DNA of 64,000 nucleotides from Impatiens glandulifera (lineage: Eukaryota > Streptophyta > Magnoliopsida > Ericales > Balsaminaceae). The notes below the pieces were generated by a model that made no database searches, had not been told where the DNA came from, and saw only the letters and a list, made by a program, of their open reading frames with translations. Below, piece by piece: positions 1 to 10,348 of the stretch; within the stretch, counting starts at the first letter, position 1; each line of letters starts with the position of its first letter. Where the stretch lies: assembly GCF_907164915.1 (NCBI RefSeq), contig NC_061862.1, positions 33,006,628-33,070,627 on the forward strand. Reading direction: 5' to 3'. The position numbers and the translations under genes are program-made.

Positions 1-629
1 TGACAAAATATTGAACCTGTCTATTAACACTTATATGTGAATATTTATCTCGTCATATCTTATACTCGGCTCAGTTATATGAGTAAAGTTATTTACTTTC
101 AACTCCCACAGGATCGAAATATCGCATCCAATCCAAACATATTTTTCTTGATAGCCCTTTTTAAGATTGATCGTACCTAATATCAAAGTACATGATTCAA
201 ACATATGATTTTACTTGAGCACCTCAAGTATAAGGACAATTCACTATAGCTACTACGAGATGCACCACTACTACAATATTATATTAAGGGGTCTCGTGCG
301 GGACACTCCGGTGCATGTTAACTCATCAACATCATCCTGTATGTTCATTTAGATTTATCAACTATAATCTCGAGTTATAGAGACACTCATTTAATCAAAT
401 CAAACATCGTAACGCACACTAGTCTTACTAGTTTAATAACATCCTATCTAAATAAACCTACGACTAAGGATTATTTTGATATGAACATTATGCAACATAA
501 TAAGCGACCTATATTTATGATCACTATCATAAATGTTTTTTATACTATTAACATATCATGAACTTTCCTTGATTCATATGCTCGTTAAAGCCAAAAAAAA
601 ATATAAAACAAGGAAGATGTCTTTATTAA
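1..629. other. AT-rich stretch without a recognisable gene
   Basis: No coding region can be supported here. The stretch lies downstream of the integrase end of the minus-strand gypsy fossil, so it may hold that element's 3' untranslated part or LTR. No second LTR copy is present in the window to prove this. Confidence 0.4.
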
Positions 630-2700
630 TTGAAATTAATAATATTAGATTACAATACCATAAATTCCAAAGTGATGGCCATTGAGCACTCTTATCTAAC
701 AGATTTAAAATATCTTCTTGATGTTAGTAATCACATTTTTATTTCCTCCATCGACATCCATGTTCGTCTATGGTCAATAGCTCGAAAACTTGTGATGTTC
801 GATCTTGAATTCCTTGAACACTTTTTTAAAGTGTCATCTGTTGTCGTAATCATCGAGTGCGGGACGCCATATCTACTAATGATGTTTCTCCGAATGAATT
901 TGGCCACATAGGAGGACTTTAATACTTTGTACGAAGTTGACTCTACCCATGTAGTGAAATAATCTATGGCCACGAAAATGATCTCATGACAGTTCGAAAT
1001 GTGTGGGTATATCTTTCATATGATGTCGATGCCCCACGTAGAGAATGGCCAAGGAGACGTCATATTGTAGAGCAATAAGGCCGTTGTATGTTGTAGATTT
1101 ACATAGATCTGGAATTAATGACAACTCTAGACATATGTCACACATTCTTGCTCCAAGATTTGTTAATAGTGTCTAAGTCGAATATTCTCTTTGTAAAGGC
1201 AATTTCGTTCATGTGAGGCCCGCATGTTCTTGAGTGTACTTTGTTCATTATTCTTGTTGACTTAAACTGGTTTACACATAACATGATTTGTCTATTAAAG
1301 GTGTGTTGGTAGAGCTTATCCTATGATTGTGTAATTCGTAGCGTACTGAAGTAACACCCATTTTTCCTTTTTTCAAAAATGAGGCGGGTATTCTTCTTCA
1401 ATGATGTATCATTGAAGTGGATCGTATCACGCCTTAGTCGATACCTCATTACTTTCCACTATCCTCTTCTAGATGACTCGTCAGTTCTTGTGATGAATTA
1501 TGGAGGTATTAATCTTGATAATCTCGGAAATCTAGGCTAGAGTGACCAAGGCGTCTGCGAACCGATTTTTGTTTCTTGGAGCATGTATGAATGTAACTTC
1601 TTCAAACATGGCGATCAACTTCATCATATAGTCGTAGTAGAGTTTCAAATTCTCTCTTTTGATTTTTCAATCGCCATTGGCTTGAGATATGACCAAGTTC
1701 GAATCTCCAAGACCTCCAATTTTATGTCTCCTTTCTCGTAGGTCAATTTCATTCCTAAGTTGTGACTATGCACTCAAGTTTCATAAGGCCGAGTTGGACG
1801 TTTCAGTTGGATTTATTAACAATATCCTTGTATTGTAACCTTATTTACCGGAGGCGCCATCAATCATGAGCCTCTAGGAATCTTTCTTGATCGTCATTAT
1901 CTCGTCGTCTGGAAACATCGTTTTTTCTTTATCTTTGAATTCAATCGGTTGGTCGAACAAGAAATCTATAACCACGCTCTGCAACCATGCTCCCCTTTAC
2001 GAACTTCTGAATGGTGTATGTGACATCATACTCTAAAATCATCATCATCCATTTTGTGAGTCTCGGAGATAGTAATACTAGTTGAAAAAGAAACTATATT
2101 GGGAAAGCCTCGCTACTAATTTGATTGGGTGCACTTGCATATGCTGTCTTACTCGCTTTATCATCCACGCGAGTGTCTATCAAACTTTTTTTAACTATAG
2201 AGCAGTTCTGTTCTTAGCCCATCATCATATTGCTGATGTAATAAATGGCTACTTCGACCTTATCCTCATTCTCATGAGCCAGCATGTTGTCCATTACGGT
2301 TTTAGTCACCATAAGTTCTAAAAATAGAGGAACATCGAGCCTCGAATTCATAAGGATAAAAAGAGATTGCAAATATCTATTCACCTTTTTGAATGCGTGT
2401 TAGCAAGTGTCATACATATCAAATCTTTAGTCCTTTCTAAATAGCTTGAATAACGGGTCACAAGTCGTGTCAATCGATTGATGATAAACTAGATCTTGCA
2501 CAAAAATCTCTAACCTCTTTCTCATTTAATGCGCTAACATTGCGGATATAGCTCCACTTTGCTCGGGTTCACTTCGATTCCTCTTTAAGTGTTTAAGAAT
2601 CTCAATATTTTTCTTGTTGTCACTTAGAAGGTGCATTTCTCCTTATCTTTTGGGCCATGAGGACCTGGTTGTATCCAAAAAAACCTGTCCATGAACGGTA
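630..2700 (-). pseudogene. Fossil Ty3/gypsy pol (RT, RNase H, integrase)
   Basis: Read on the minus strand, pol order is kept from right to left although every frame is broken. At about 2,635-2,690 a reverse-transcriptase motif GYNQVLMA is readable. At about 2,555-2,600 comes RGIEVNPSKV, the RT thumb region of gypsy elements. At about 1,940-2,030 comes a stretch like the RNase H end, with KGSMVAE. At about 720-1,240 lies integrase: a CHxC zinc-finger remnant, SPWPFSTWGIDII, then AIDYFTTWVESTSYKV and RRNIISRYGVPHSMITT. Dozens of stops and indels show an old, dead copy. Family knowledge assigns this domain order to Ty3/gypsy; the exact clade is not determined. No LTRs, primer site or gag were found, and the upstream half appears replaced by the minisatellite array beginning near 2,828. 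Confidence 0.85.
731..973 (-). pseudogene. Integrase core fragment of the gypsy fossil
   Basis: This is the longest open stretch of the fossil (80 codons). It encodes the central integrase region: AIDYFTTWVES, then KVLKSSYVAKFIRRNII, then SRYGVPHSMITT. In gypsy integrases the last block carries the second catalytic Asp in the form TDNG. Here the equivalent reads TTDDT, so the catalytic motif is damaged. There is no reason to think it is expressed as a protein. Confidence 0.8.
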
Positions 2701-3406
2701 ACAATTTGTGGTCGGATGTGAGCTCGATCAAAATCAAATTAAGAAATTGAGTAATCGTGTGATATTATAGAACACATAAACTGAAATGTAAAAAATCAAG
2801 TTTTGTTAATTACAAAAAGAATGATACGTCTAATCTGTCTGTCTAAATCAGTTTATCGTCCGTTCGTCCGTCCGTCTATCTGAATCAGTTTATCGTCGTC
2901 CTCCGTCCAGTCCGTTTGTCTAAATCAGTTTATCGTCGTCCTCCGTCCAGTCCGTCTGTCTGGATCAATTTATCGTTCGTACGTCCATCCATCTGTCTGA
3001 ATCAGTTTATCGTCGTTTCTTTCATCCCATCCAAATCTTCTTATATCTTGTCTGTCCATTCCGTATGAATAATTTATCATCCTCCGTCCATTCAGAATAA
3101 GTTTATCGTCCTTTGTCCGTCCGAATAAGTTATCGTTTGTCCGTCCATCAGTCCGTCCATCCACTTATCATAAGTTTGTCCATCCACTTATCATCAGTCC
3201 ATCCGTCCATCCACAAATTATCATTAGTTTGTCCGTTCATCCATTTATCATCAGTCCGTCCGTCCATCCACTTATCATCAGTCTGTCCATCCACTAATTA
3301 TCATCAGTCTGTCCGTCCATCCACTTATCATCAGTCCGTCCGTCCATCTACTTATCGATTAGTCACGTACGTCCGTTCAACTTAATTAATAATTTATTCA
3401 ATTAAT

Positions 3407-3655
3407 ATGATGAGAGAGAGAAGATCTGAGCCTATAATTAAATAAGTAGGTATATGTGTTTTGCTGATGCTGTTGAGCAGCACTAGCATGAGGCGAGCGA
3501 AGGCTAAGACTACCATCATTCCTGTTTCTCGGTGTAACTCATTTAAATGCCTAAAGACAAGCTCAAGGATGGTCGGCGGTGGCGGAGGGTCCAACTTCGT
3601 GAGCTTTAGGTGCCTCAGAGGTGATGCATGCGAATGCATCACCAAAGCAGCCTAA
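3407..3655 (+). pseudogene. Cysteine-rich peptide copy 1, broken
   Basis: The family start codon is present, but codon 13 is TAA where most copies have TCA, so the signal-peptide part is cut off. An inner ATG at 3,461 leaves a 64-codon ORF starting MLMLL. The mature part has lost the third cysteine (KTSSRM instead of KACSRM), and the signal-peptide cysteine has become serine. The terminal CXC motif and stop are kept. It is most likely a decayed copy. Confidence 0.75.
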
Positions 3656-4351
3656 ATGGGCGATCTAGATGGGGAGAAGAGAGAGTTAAATAAAGATTAT
3701 AAAATCTATCTCTCGTCCGTCCGTCAGTTTGTCTGAATCAGTTTATCGTCGTCCTCCGTCCAGTCCGTCTGTCTGAATTAATTTTTTCGTCCGTTCGTCC
3801 GTCTGTCTGAATTAGTTTATCGTCCGTTTGTCCGTCCGTCCGTTCGTCCGTATGAAATAGTTTATCGTCCGTTCATCCGTCCGTCCGTTCGTCCGTCTGT
3901 CTGAATCAGTTTATCGTCGTCCTCCGTCCAGTCCGTTTGTCTGAATCAGTTTATCGTCGTCCTCCATCCCGTCTGTCTAAATCAGTTTATCGTCGTTCTC
4001 CGTCTAGTCCGTCTTTCTGAATCAGTTTATCGTCGTTTCTTCCGTCCCATCCGAATAAGCTTATAACCTCGTCTGTAGATTCCGTCTGAATAATTTATCG
4101 TCCTTCGTCTATTCAGAATCATTGTATTGTCCTCCGTCCGTCCGAATAAGTTATCGTCCGTCCAAAACAGTTTATCGTCCTCTGTATGTCCGAATAAGTT
4201 ATCGTCTGACCGAAACAGTTTATCGTACGTTCGTCCGTCCATCCACTTATCATCAGTCCGTCCGTCCATCCACTTATCATCAGGCCGTCCATCCACTTAT
4301 CGATCAGTCCCGTATGTCCGTTCAACTTAATTAATCAGTTCTTCAAATAAT

Positions 4352-4594
4352 ATGGTGGGAGGGAGGAGATCTGAATCTATAATTAATTCAGTAGGTATTT
4401 GTGTTTTGGTGATGTTGTTGTGCAGCAGTAGCATGAGGTCGGCGGAGTCTAAGACTACCAACATTCTTTTTTCTCGGTGCAACTCATTTAAATGCCTAAA
4501 GGCATGCTCAAGGATAGTCGGCGGCAGCGGAGGGTCCAACTTCGTGAGTTCTAAGTGCCTAAGAGGTGATGCATGCGAATGCATCACCAAATAG
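4352..4594 (+). CDS. Secreted defensin-like cysteine-rich peptide, copy 2 (intact)
   Basis: An 80-codon ORF without intron. The start has A at -3 and G at +4, a favourable plant context, and matches the start shared by the other copies. Residues 14-33 form a hydrophobic signal-peptide-like segment (VGICVLVMLLC...), with probable cleavage after AES. The mature part has six cysteines at residues 43, 48, 52, 69, 75 and 77, spacing C-X4-C-X3-C-X16-C-X5-C-X-C. CX3C paired with CXC is the hallmark of the cysteine-stabilised alpha-beta fold of plant defensin-like peptides. A 2-bp loss near the end brings the stop two codons early. An AATAAA lies about 40 bp downstream. Function is unknown; antimicrobial or reproductive signalling roles are known for this broad class, but nothing here selects one. 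Confidence 0.6.
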   Translation: MVGGRRSESIINSVGICVLVMLLCSSSMRSAESKTTNILFSRCNSFKCLKACSRIVGGSGGSNFVSSKCLRGDACECITK

Positions 4595-5305
4595 CCTAGA
4601 TGAGCGATCTAGATGGGGAGAGGAGAGAGTTAAATAAAGATTATAAAATCTCTCTCTCGTTCGCCCGTCTATCTGAATCAGTTTATCGTCGTCTTCCATC
4701 TAGTCTGTCTGTCTGAATCAGTTTATCGTCCGTTTGTCCGTCTGTCCGTCCGTCTATCTGAATTAGTTTATCGTCGTCCTCCGTCCATTCCGTCTGTTTG
4801 AAATAGGTTATCGTCGTCCTCCGTCCAATCCGTCTGTCTGAATCCGTTTATCGTCCGTCCGTCCGTCCGTCTGTCTGAATTAGTTTATCGTCGTTTCATT
4901 CGTCCCATTTGAATCAGCTTATATCCTCGTCCGTCTATTCTGTCTGAATAATTTATTGTCCTCCGTCCATTCAGAATCAGTTTATCGTCCTCCGTCCGTC
5001 CGAAACAATTTATCGACCGTCCGTCCATCAGTTTGTCCATCCACTTATCATAAGTCCGTCCATCAACTTATCATCAGTCTGTCCGTCCATCCACTAATTA
5101 TCATTAGTTCGTCCGTCCATCCACTTATCATCAGTCCGTCCATGCACTAATTATCATTAGTCCGCCCGTCCATTCACTTATCATCAGTCCGTCCGTCCAT
5201 CCACTTATTATCAGTCCGTCCATCCACTTATTATCAGTCCGTCCATCCACTTATCGATCAGTCCCGTCCGTCCGTTCAACTTAATTAATTAGTTCTTAAA
5301 TTAAT

Positions 5306-5529
5306 ATGGTGGGAGGAAAGAGATTTGAGTTTATAATTAAATAAGTAGGTATTTGTGTTTTGCTGATGTTGTTGTGTAGCACTAGCATGAGGCTGGCGGA
5401 GGCTAAGATTACCAACATTCCTGTTTTTCGGTGCAACTCATTTAAAAGCCTAAAGGCATGCTCAAGGATGGTCGGCGGTGGCGGTGCCTCAGAGGTCATG
5501 CACGCGAATGCATCACCAAAGTAGCCTGG
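5306..5529 (+). pseudogene. Cysteine-rich peptide copy 3, broken
   Basis: It shares with copy 1 the TAA at codon 13. An internal deletion of about 30 bp removes the glycine/serine loop between the third and fourth cysteines, and the family stop TAG has become TGG. It is clearly a decayed copy. The shared nonsense codon suggests copies 1 and 3 descend from one defective unit. Confidence 0.75.
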
Positions 5530-6149
5530 ATGGGCGATCTAGATGGGGAAAGGAGAGAGTTAAATAAAGATTATAAAATCTCTCTCTCGCCCGTCCGTTC
5601 GTCCGTCTGTTTGAATCAGTTTATCGTCGTCCTCCGTCCAATCCGTCTGTCTGAATTAGTTTATCGTCCGTTCGTCCGTTCGTCTGTCTGAATCAGTTTA
5701 TCATCATCCTCCATCCAGTCCGACTATCTGAATCAGTTTATCGTCGTCCTCCGTCCAGTCTGTCTATTTGAATCAGTTTATCGTTCGTTCGTCCGTCCAT
5801 TTGTCTGTCTGAATCAGTTTATCGTCGTTTCTTTCGTCCCATCCGAATATGCTTATATCCTCATTCGTCCATTCCGTCTGAATAATGTATCGTTCTCCGT
5901 CCATTCAGAATCAGTTTATCTTCCTCCGTCCGTCCGAATAAGTTATCGTCCGTCTGAAACAGTTTATCGTCCGTCTATCCATCAGTCCGTCCATCCACTT
6001 ATCATAAGTCCGCCCATCTACTTATCATCAGTCAGTCCGTCCATCCACTAATTATCATTAGTTCTTCCGCCCATCCACTTATCATCAGTCTGTCCGTCCA
6101 TCCACTTATCATTAGTCCGTCCATCCACTAATTATCATCAATCCGTCCG

Positions 6150-6890
6150 TCCGTCAGTTTATCATCGTTTCTTCCGTCTCATCCGAATCAGCTTATATCC
6201 TCATTCGTCCATTCCGTATGAATAGTTTATCGTCCTCCGTCCGTCCGAATAAGTTATCGTCGGTCCGAAATAGTTTATCATCCGTCCGTCCGTCCGTCCA
6301 TCCACTTTATCACCAGTCCATCCACTTTATCATCAGTCCGTCCGTCCATCCACTTATCATCAGTCCATCCGTCCATCCCCTTATCGATCAGTCTCGTCCG
6401 TCCGTTCGTCCGTTCAACTAATTAATCATATATCTTTGTTTATCGTTCGTCTGTCCGTCTGTCTGAATCAGTTTATCGTCGTTTCTTCCGTCCCATCCGA
6501 ATCAACTTATATCATCGTCCGTCCATTCCGTCCTAATAATTTATTGTCCTCCTTCCATTTAGAATCAGTTTATCGTCCTCCGTCCGTCCGAAACAGTTTA
6601 TCGTCCGTCCGTCCATCCACTTATCATAAGTCTGTCCATCCACATATCATCAATCCGTCAGTCGATCCACTAATTATCATTAGTTCGTCCGTCCATCCAC
6701 TTATCATCAGTTCGTCCATCCATCCATCTACTTATCATCAGTCCGTCCATCCACTAATTATCATCAGTCCGTTCGTCCATCCACTTATCATTAGTCCGTT
6801 TGTCCGTCCATCCACTTATCATCAGTCCGTCCATCTACTTTTCGATCAGTCCGGTCCTGTCCGTTCAACTTAATTAATTAGTTCTTCAAC
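6150..6890. repeat. Array-end units lacking the peptide ORF
   Basis: Near 6,410-6,440 the leader TTCAACTAATTAATCATATAT runs straight into minisatellite instead of the start codon. The same junction occurs at 30,490-30,515 at the right end of array 2. The shared deletion shows that both arrays end in copies of the same ancestral edge. Confidence 0.75.
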
Positions 6891-6931
6891 TTTTATTTGA
6901 GTGAGATTGGGTTATTCCAGGTTTTAAAGTG

Positions 6932-6933
<2 letters not shown>

Positions 6934-7006
<73 letters not shown>
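6934..7006. repeat. (TTA)n microsatellite
   Basis: About 24 uninterrupted TTA/ATT repeats mark the start of the flank after array 1. The equivalent place after array 2 is occupied by the gypsy insertion at 31,301-33,621. Confidence 0.95.
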
Positions 7007-8095
7007 GTGATTCCCCTTTCTCTCACTTTGTAATGATTAATTAAGATATATCTATGTTACTTTAATTAGTTTATTGCATTCTTTATCTATTTCTGTTTGT
7101 ATACTTTTCCGTTTGACTAATCAAAGCTGATTTGAGTTTTACACTTGTGAGTAGTGATTTCCACCGAAAGTATGATCATAATTAAAAGAATAAAGAACGA
7201 GGGCAATGAATGAAGGAACGATATGTGAACTCGATTTGTCCCCGTTTGGACTAATCGGTAATCTTTTTGGATTATTAATAAAGAATATATTCCCAACTTT
7301 TTTTTAACTGTTTAAATAAATAAAATAAGTTATAAAATTATTAACAATCAATTCAATTTGAGATCTAGTTTAATAAATTAAAATAATTTGGGCTGCTTCT
7401 TTTCTTTTTTTTTGAACAAAATTAAATAAATAAATAATAATACCAAGACGATGGTCTGATTTAATAACTAATTAACTCAGTCTTTTTGTCCATATTTAAT
7501 AACTAATTAACTCAGTCTTTTTGTCCATTTTATTATTTTGCGTAAAAACTTTTATTTTTATTATTAAATTATTGAAAATAAAGGATACATGTGTGTGGCA
7601 GTGAAACCAAATCAAATACATACAATATTTATTATAAATTACAAACAATAAACTTCCTATCACATAGAAAAAGAGAAAGAAATGTCAAGCACACAGAATG
7701 AGTTCTTTTAAGTATGTTTAGGTAAATATATTATTACCAACATATAAGTATGCATTATGCGTCGGTAATGAATAAATATGTGTTGGCAAAATAATTATTT
7801 TGTTATTGAATATTATGAGCAGATAATCAACCATTATGTCAATAAAATCAATTCCAAATATTGTCATTAATTTAAAATATTATCTTTTTTCAATATATTA
7901 TATTCATAAATTAAATATTTAAAAATTTACAAAAATATTGTTTTCTTTGTTACACATGTTTTCAAGACTCGTTAAATTAAATATGAATAATGATTTGGGG
8001 GCCGAGGGTGGGGCTCAGATCATAAAGCAAATTTATGTGGCATTTCCACGCTGGATTTTTTGAATTAAAAAAATTAAATATCTTTAATTCGCCTG

Positions 8096-8227
8096 CCCTT
8101 CTCTCTCATTACTCTCTCTTCTCGCTCCTTCCTGTGTAAACCCTAGTCGAGCCGTAGTCTAACCATTAATTCTCTCTCATTACTCTCTCTTCTCGCTCCC
8201 TCCTGTGTAAACCCTAGTTGAGCCGTG
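8096..8227 (+). repeat. Direct repeat of a 5'-UTR-like segment with telo-box
   Basis: A segment of about 58 bp (TCTCTCATTACTCTCTCTTC ... AAACCCTAGT ... GAGCCGT) occurs twice in tandem just ahead of the ORF at 8,228. A CT-rich stretch followed by AAACCCTA (telo-box) is typical of plant gene leaders and promoters. This suggests a host gene's 5' end was captured and then locally duplicated. Confidence 0.65.
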
Positions 8228-9005
8228 ATGTATTTTCTGTCTCGCAGTGGAAGCGCTCAACCATTTCCATCAATCTCTTCTTGCCGCCACTTGTTATCCG
8301 TCTCGCTGTGGAAGCCCCTCGCCTCCTCTTATATTCTCGCCGTACGTATTCTCCAATATCCAATCGCTTCTTGTTATCTATTCTCTAAGATCAATGGATT
8401 ATGCTACCGATATCAACATTCCATCTACCGTCCCCCTAATTCCGACATTGTAACGACTCCGAATGCACGGAAGAGGAAGACCATCCCGAAGACACAAAAG
8501 AGGAAGACCAACGATGTTGACAACCAAGATTTTGGAAGGTAAGTTATCTTTTGCGTGTTATATTTCGTAATAACTAGTTATATTGAGCGTAAAATATAGT
8601 TATATGAAGCGTACTAAGTAGTTATATGAAGCGTAATAAGTGGTTGTATGGAGTATAATATGTAGTTATATGGAGCATAATAGGTAGATATATGGATCGT
8701 AATAAATAGTTATATGGAGCATTCACCTTTGTCATTTTTTCAGTTCGAAATTGTAAAAAAAAAGAAGATTGCCGAAAACAACGATTCCAAACATCCGCAC
8801 TTCTCCTCAGGGCCTATGTAAACTCGTGAATGGACTGTCGGACCTCCAGAAGCAAGCTGTCAAGGACATCGGCTTCGGCTCTCTCCTTTCCTTACGTGTC
8901 TCCAAATTGCCATCCTCAATTGCAATGTATTTGTTTGAACACTTCGATAAACTAATGTGTTCCCTGAGTCTGAGCAACCATCAAAATATGGTTATTGACG
9001 AGTAA
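8228..9005 (+). pseudogene. Gene fragment carried by the Mutator-like element
   Basis: Exon-like part 1 (ATG at 8,228 to about 8,538) encodes a serine-rich start and a basic stretch (RKRKTIPKTQKRK). It ends at a good 5' splice site (AAG|GTAAGT). A candidate acceptor TTTTTTCAG lies near 8,742, followed by exon-like part 2 to a stop at 9,005. Part 2 encodes LSDLQKQAVKDIGFGSLLSL...LPSSIAMYLFEHFD. This resembles, from memory, the start of plant hypothetical proteins carried by Mutator-like elements, some with Ulp1 protease domains; the match is unverified. Joining the two parts at these sites meets a TAA almost at once, so the copy is probably not translated whole. The intron is built from 25-26 bp tandem repeats. 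Confidence 0.45.
8565..8725. repeat. 25-26 bp tandem repeat inside the candidate intron
   Basis: Several degenerate copies of TAGTTATATGGAGCATAATA follow one another between the candidate splice donor and acceptor. Confidence 0.8.
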
Positions 9006-9087
9006 AGCTAAAAAAAATTTAATATAATGCTGAATTATGCTCTATAGTTTATTGTTTGTGGTATCATAGTCAAATAATTTATTTGAG

Positions 9088-9365
9088 ATCTATATAATGA
9101 GGCAATCAGCTCAATATAACGAAGCAACAAGTACAATATAACAAGTCAATGATCTCAATATAACGAAGCAATAAGTACAATATAACGAAGCAATGATCTC
9201 AATATAACGAAGCAACAAGTACAATATAACGAGTCAATGATCTCAATATAACGAAGCAACAAGTACAATATAACGAGTCAATGATCTCAATATAACGAAG
9301 CAACAAGTACAATATAATGAGTCAATGATCTCAATATAACGAAGCAACAAGTACAATATAACTAC
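9088..9365. repeat. About 46-bp tandem repeat in the Mutator-like element
   Basis: Units combine CAATATAACGAAGCAACAAG, TACAATATAACGAGTCAATG and ATCT, repeated about six times. Related shorter repeats (GTATTGAGCTCAATATA) continue at 9,480-9,600 and 9,710-9,835. Confidence 0.9.
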
Positions 9366-9419
9366 AATAATGTGGTAAAAGAGAATTGAGTGAAGACTAT
9401 TGTTTGTGGTATAGTAGCT

Positions 9420-9700
9420 GGGTCATTGAATTGTTGCGCATCTGTTGGTTCATCCCGCATTTTTTTCTATAACAAAATTTAACAAGGCAATTAGTTAAAT
9501 ATATTACATCAATATAACTAGGCAATGAGCTCTATATAACGAGTAAATGAGCTCAATATAACAAAGCAACTAACACAATATAACAACTCAATGAGGTAAA
9601 ACTAACCTTTGTTGAATGTTTGGACCTGTTAATTACTTTTTCTACGGCAGATAATTTTCGTTTCGTTGGTGGCCTACCTCGATCCCTCACTCTAACCTTA
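9420..9700 (-). pseudogene. Possible basic GRPP-motif gene remnant
   Basis: On the minus strand two short coding-like islands are separated by an AT-rich gap. About 9,648-9,695 reads RVRDRGRPPTKRKLSAVEK, an AT-hook-like basic motif. About 9,430-9,480 reads MRDEPTDAQQFNDPATI. Such GRPP-KRK tails occur in transposase-derived and Ulp1-linked plant proteins. The assignment is tentative because no longer frame supports it. Confidence 0.25.
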
Positions 9701-9829
9701 GTGTATTTAGATCAATATATATGTGTATTGAGCTCAATATAACCGTGAATTTAGCTCAATATATCTGTGTATTGAGCTCAATATATTCGTGTATTGAGAT
9801 CAATATGATGATGTATTGATCTCAATATA

Positions 9830-10040
9830 ACAATGTCAATATAAAGTTGTATTGATCTGAAGATAAAGGGAGGATAACGATGAAAAAACACAATATCAAA
9901 ACATAGTAGTCATATGGAGTTACCCGAACAATGTCAATATAAAGTTGTATTGATCTGAAGATAAAGTGAGGATAACGATTAAAGATAACGATGAAAAAAC
10001 ACAGTATCAAAACATAGTAGTCATATGGAGTTACCTGACC
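9830..10040. repeat. About 103-bp direct repeat
   Basis: ACAATGTCAATATAAAGTTG through CATATGGAGTTACC is present twice in tandem (from about 9,829 and about 9,929). Open frames across it are by-products of the duplication. Confidence 0.85.
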
Positions 10041-10348
10041 ACCGTCGATATGGTTACCCGGAGCAGCCACCGTCGAAATGTATTTATATCGAGTTATATC
10101 CCGGCCGCCGTCGATAAGGTTCTCCGGAAGAACTGAATCTATTCTAGGGTTTACAAGAAAGATTGTCTGGGAGAGGATAGAGAAAAGAGAAAAAGTAGTT
10201 CCGTGCGTTTATATTTCTTTCTCAGATCATAAAACGAATCTATGTGGCATTTTTTTTACAGCCTGGCAAAGCACATATGGCAGCCACGGAGGATTCTCTG
10301 TATGATCGGAGCCCAACATCGGCCTCCCTATCACAGCCCATTAAATAT

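Larger units (their letters stand above)
2828..6890 (+). repeat. Array 1: peptide-ORF plus GTCC minisatellite composite repeat
   Basis: The composite unit is: conserved 5' leader (AATTAAT just before ATG), an ORF of about 246 bp for a secreted cysteine-rich peptide, a 3' block with TTAAATAAAG then TTATAAAATCTCTCTC, and two minisatellite blocks. Block 1 repeats GTCTGAATCAGTTTATCGTC with CCTCCGTCCAGTCC. Block 2 repeats CCGTCCATCCACTTATCATC. A semi-unique linker with CGTCCCATCCGAATC lies between them. Array 1 holds three peptide copies (3,407; 4,352; 5,306) and at least one unit at its right end that lacks the peptide ORF (around 6,420). Long open frames through the minisatellite are low-complexity artefacts. 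Confidence 0.9.
7985..10339. mobile_element. Mutator-like (Pack-MULE-type) element with 9-bp TSD
   Basis: The element is absent from flank copy B, where ATTAAATAT runs on uninterrupted at about 34,550. In copy A that 9-mer is duplicated at 7,976-7,984 and 10,340-10,348. The ends are imperfect inverted repeats of about 40 bp: the left end contains GGGGGCCGAGG...CAGATCATA, and the complement of the right end contains GGGAGGCCGATG...CCGATCATA. A 9-bp target duplication with long terminal inverted repeats is characteristic of Mutator-like elements. No mudrA transposase is visible, so the copy is non-autonomous. The interior carries a gene-like fragment and several tandem repeats. Confidence 0.85.

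Noticed and set aside
2828..6890. CRISPR-like look of regularly spaced repeats
   Set aside because: Spacers are themselves repeats, unit lengths drift, there are no cas genes, and the context is plant nuclear DNA.
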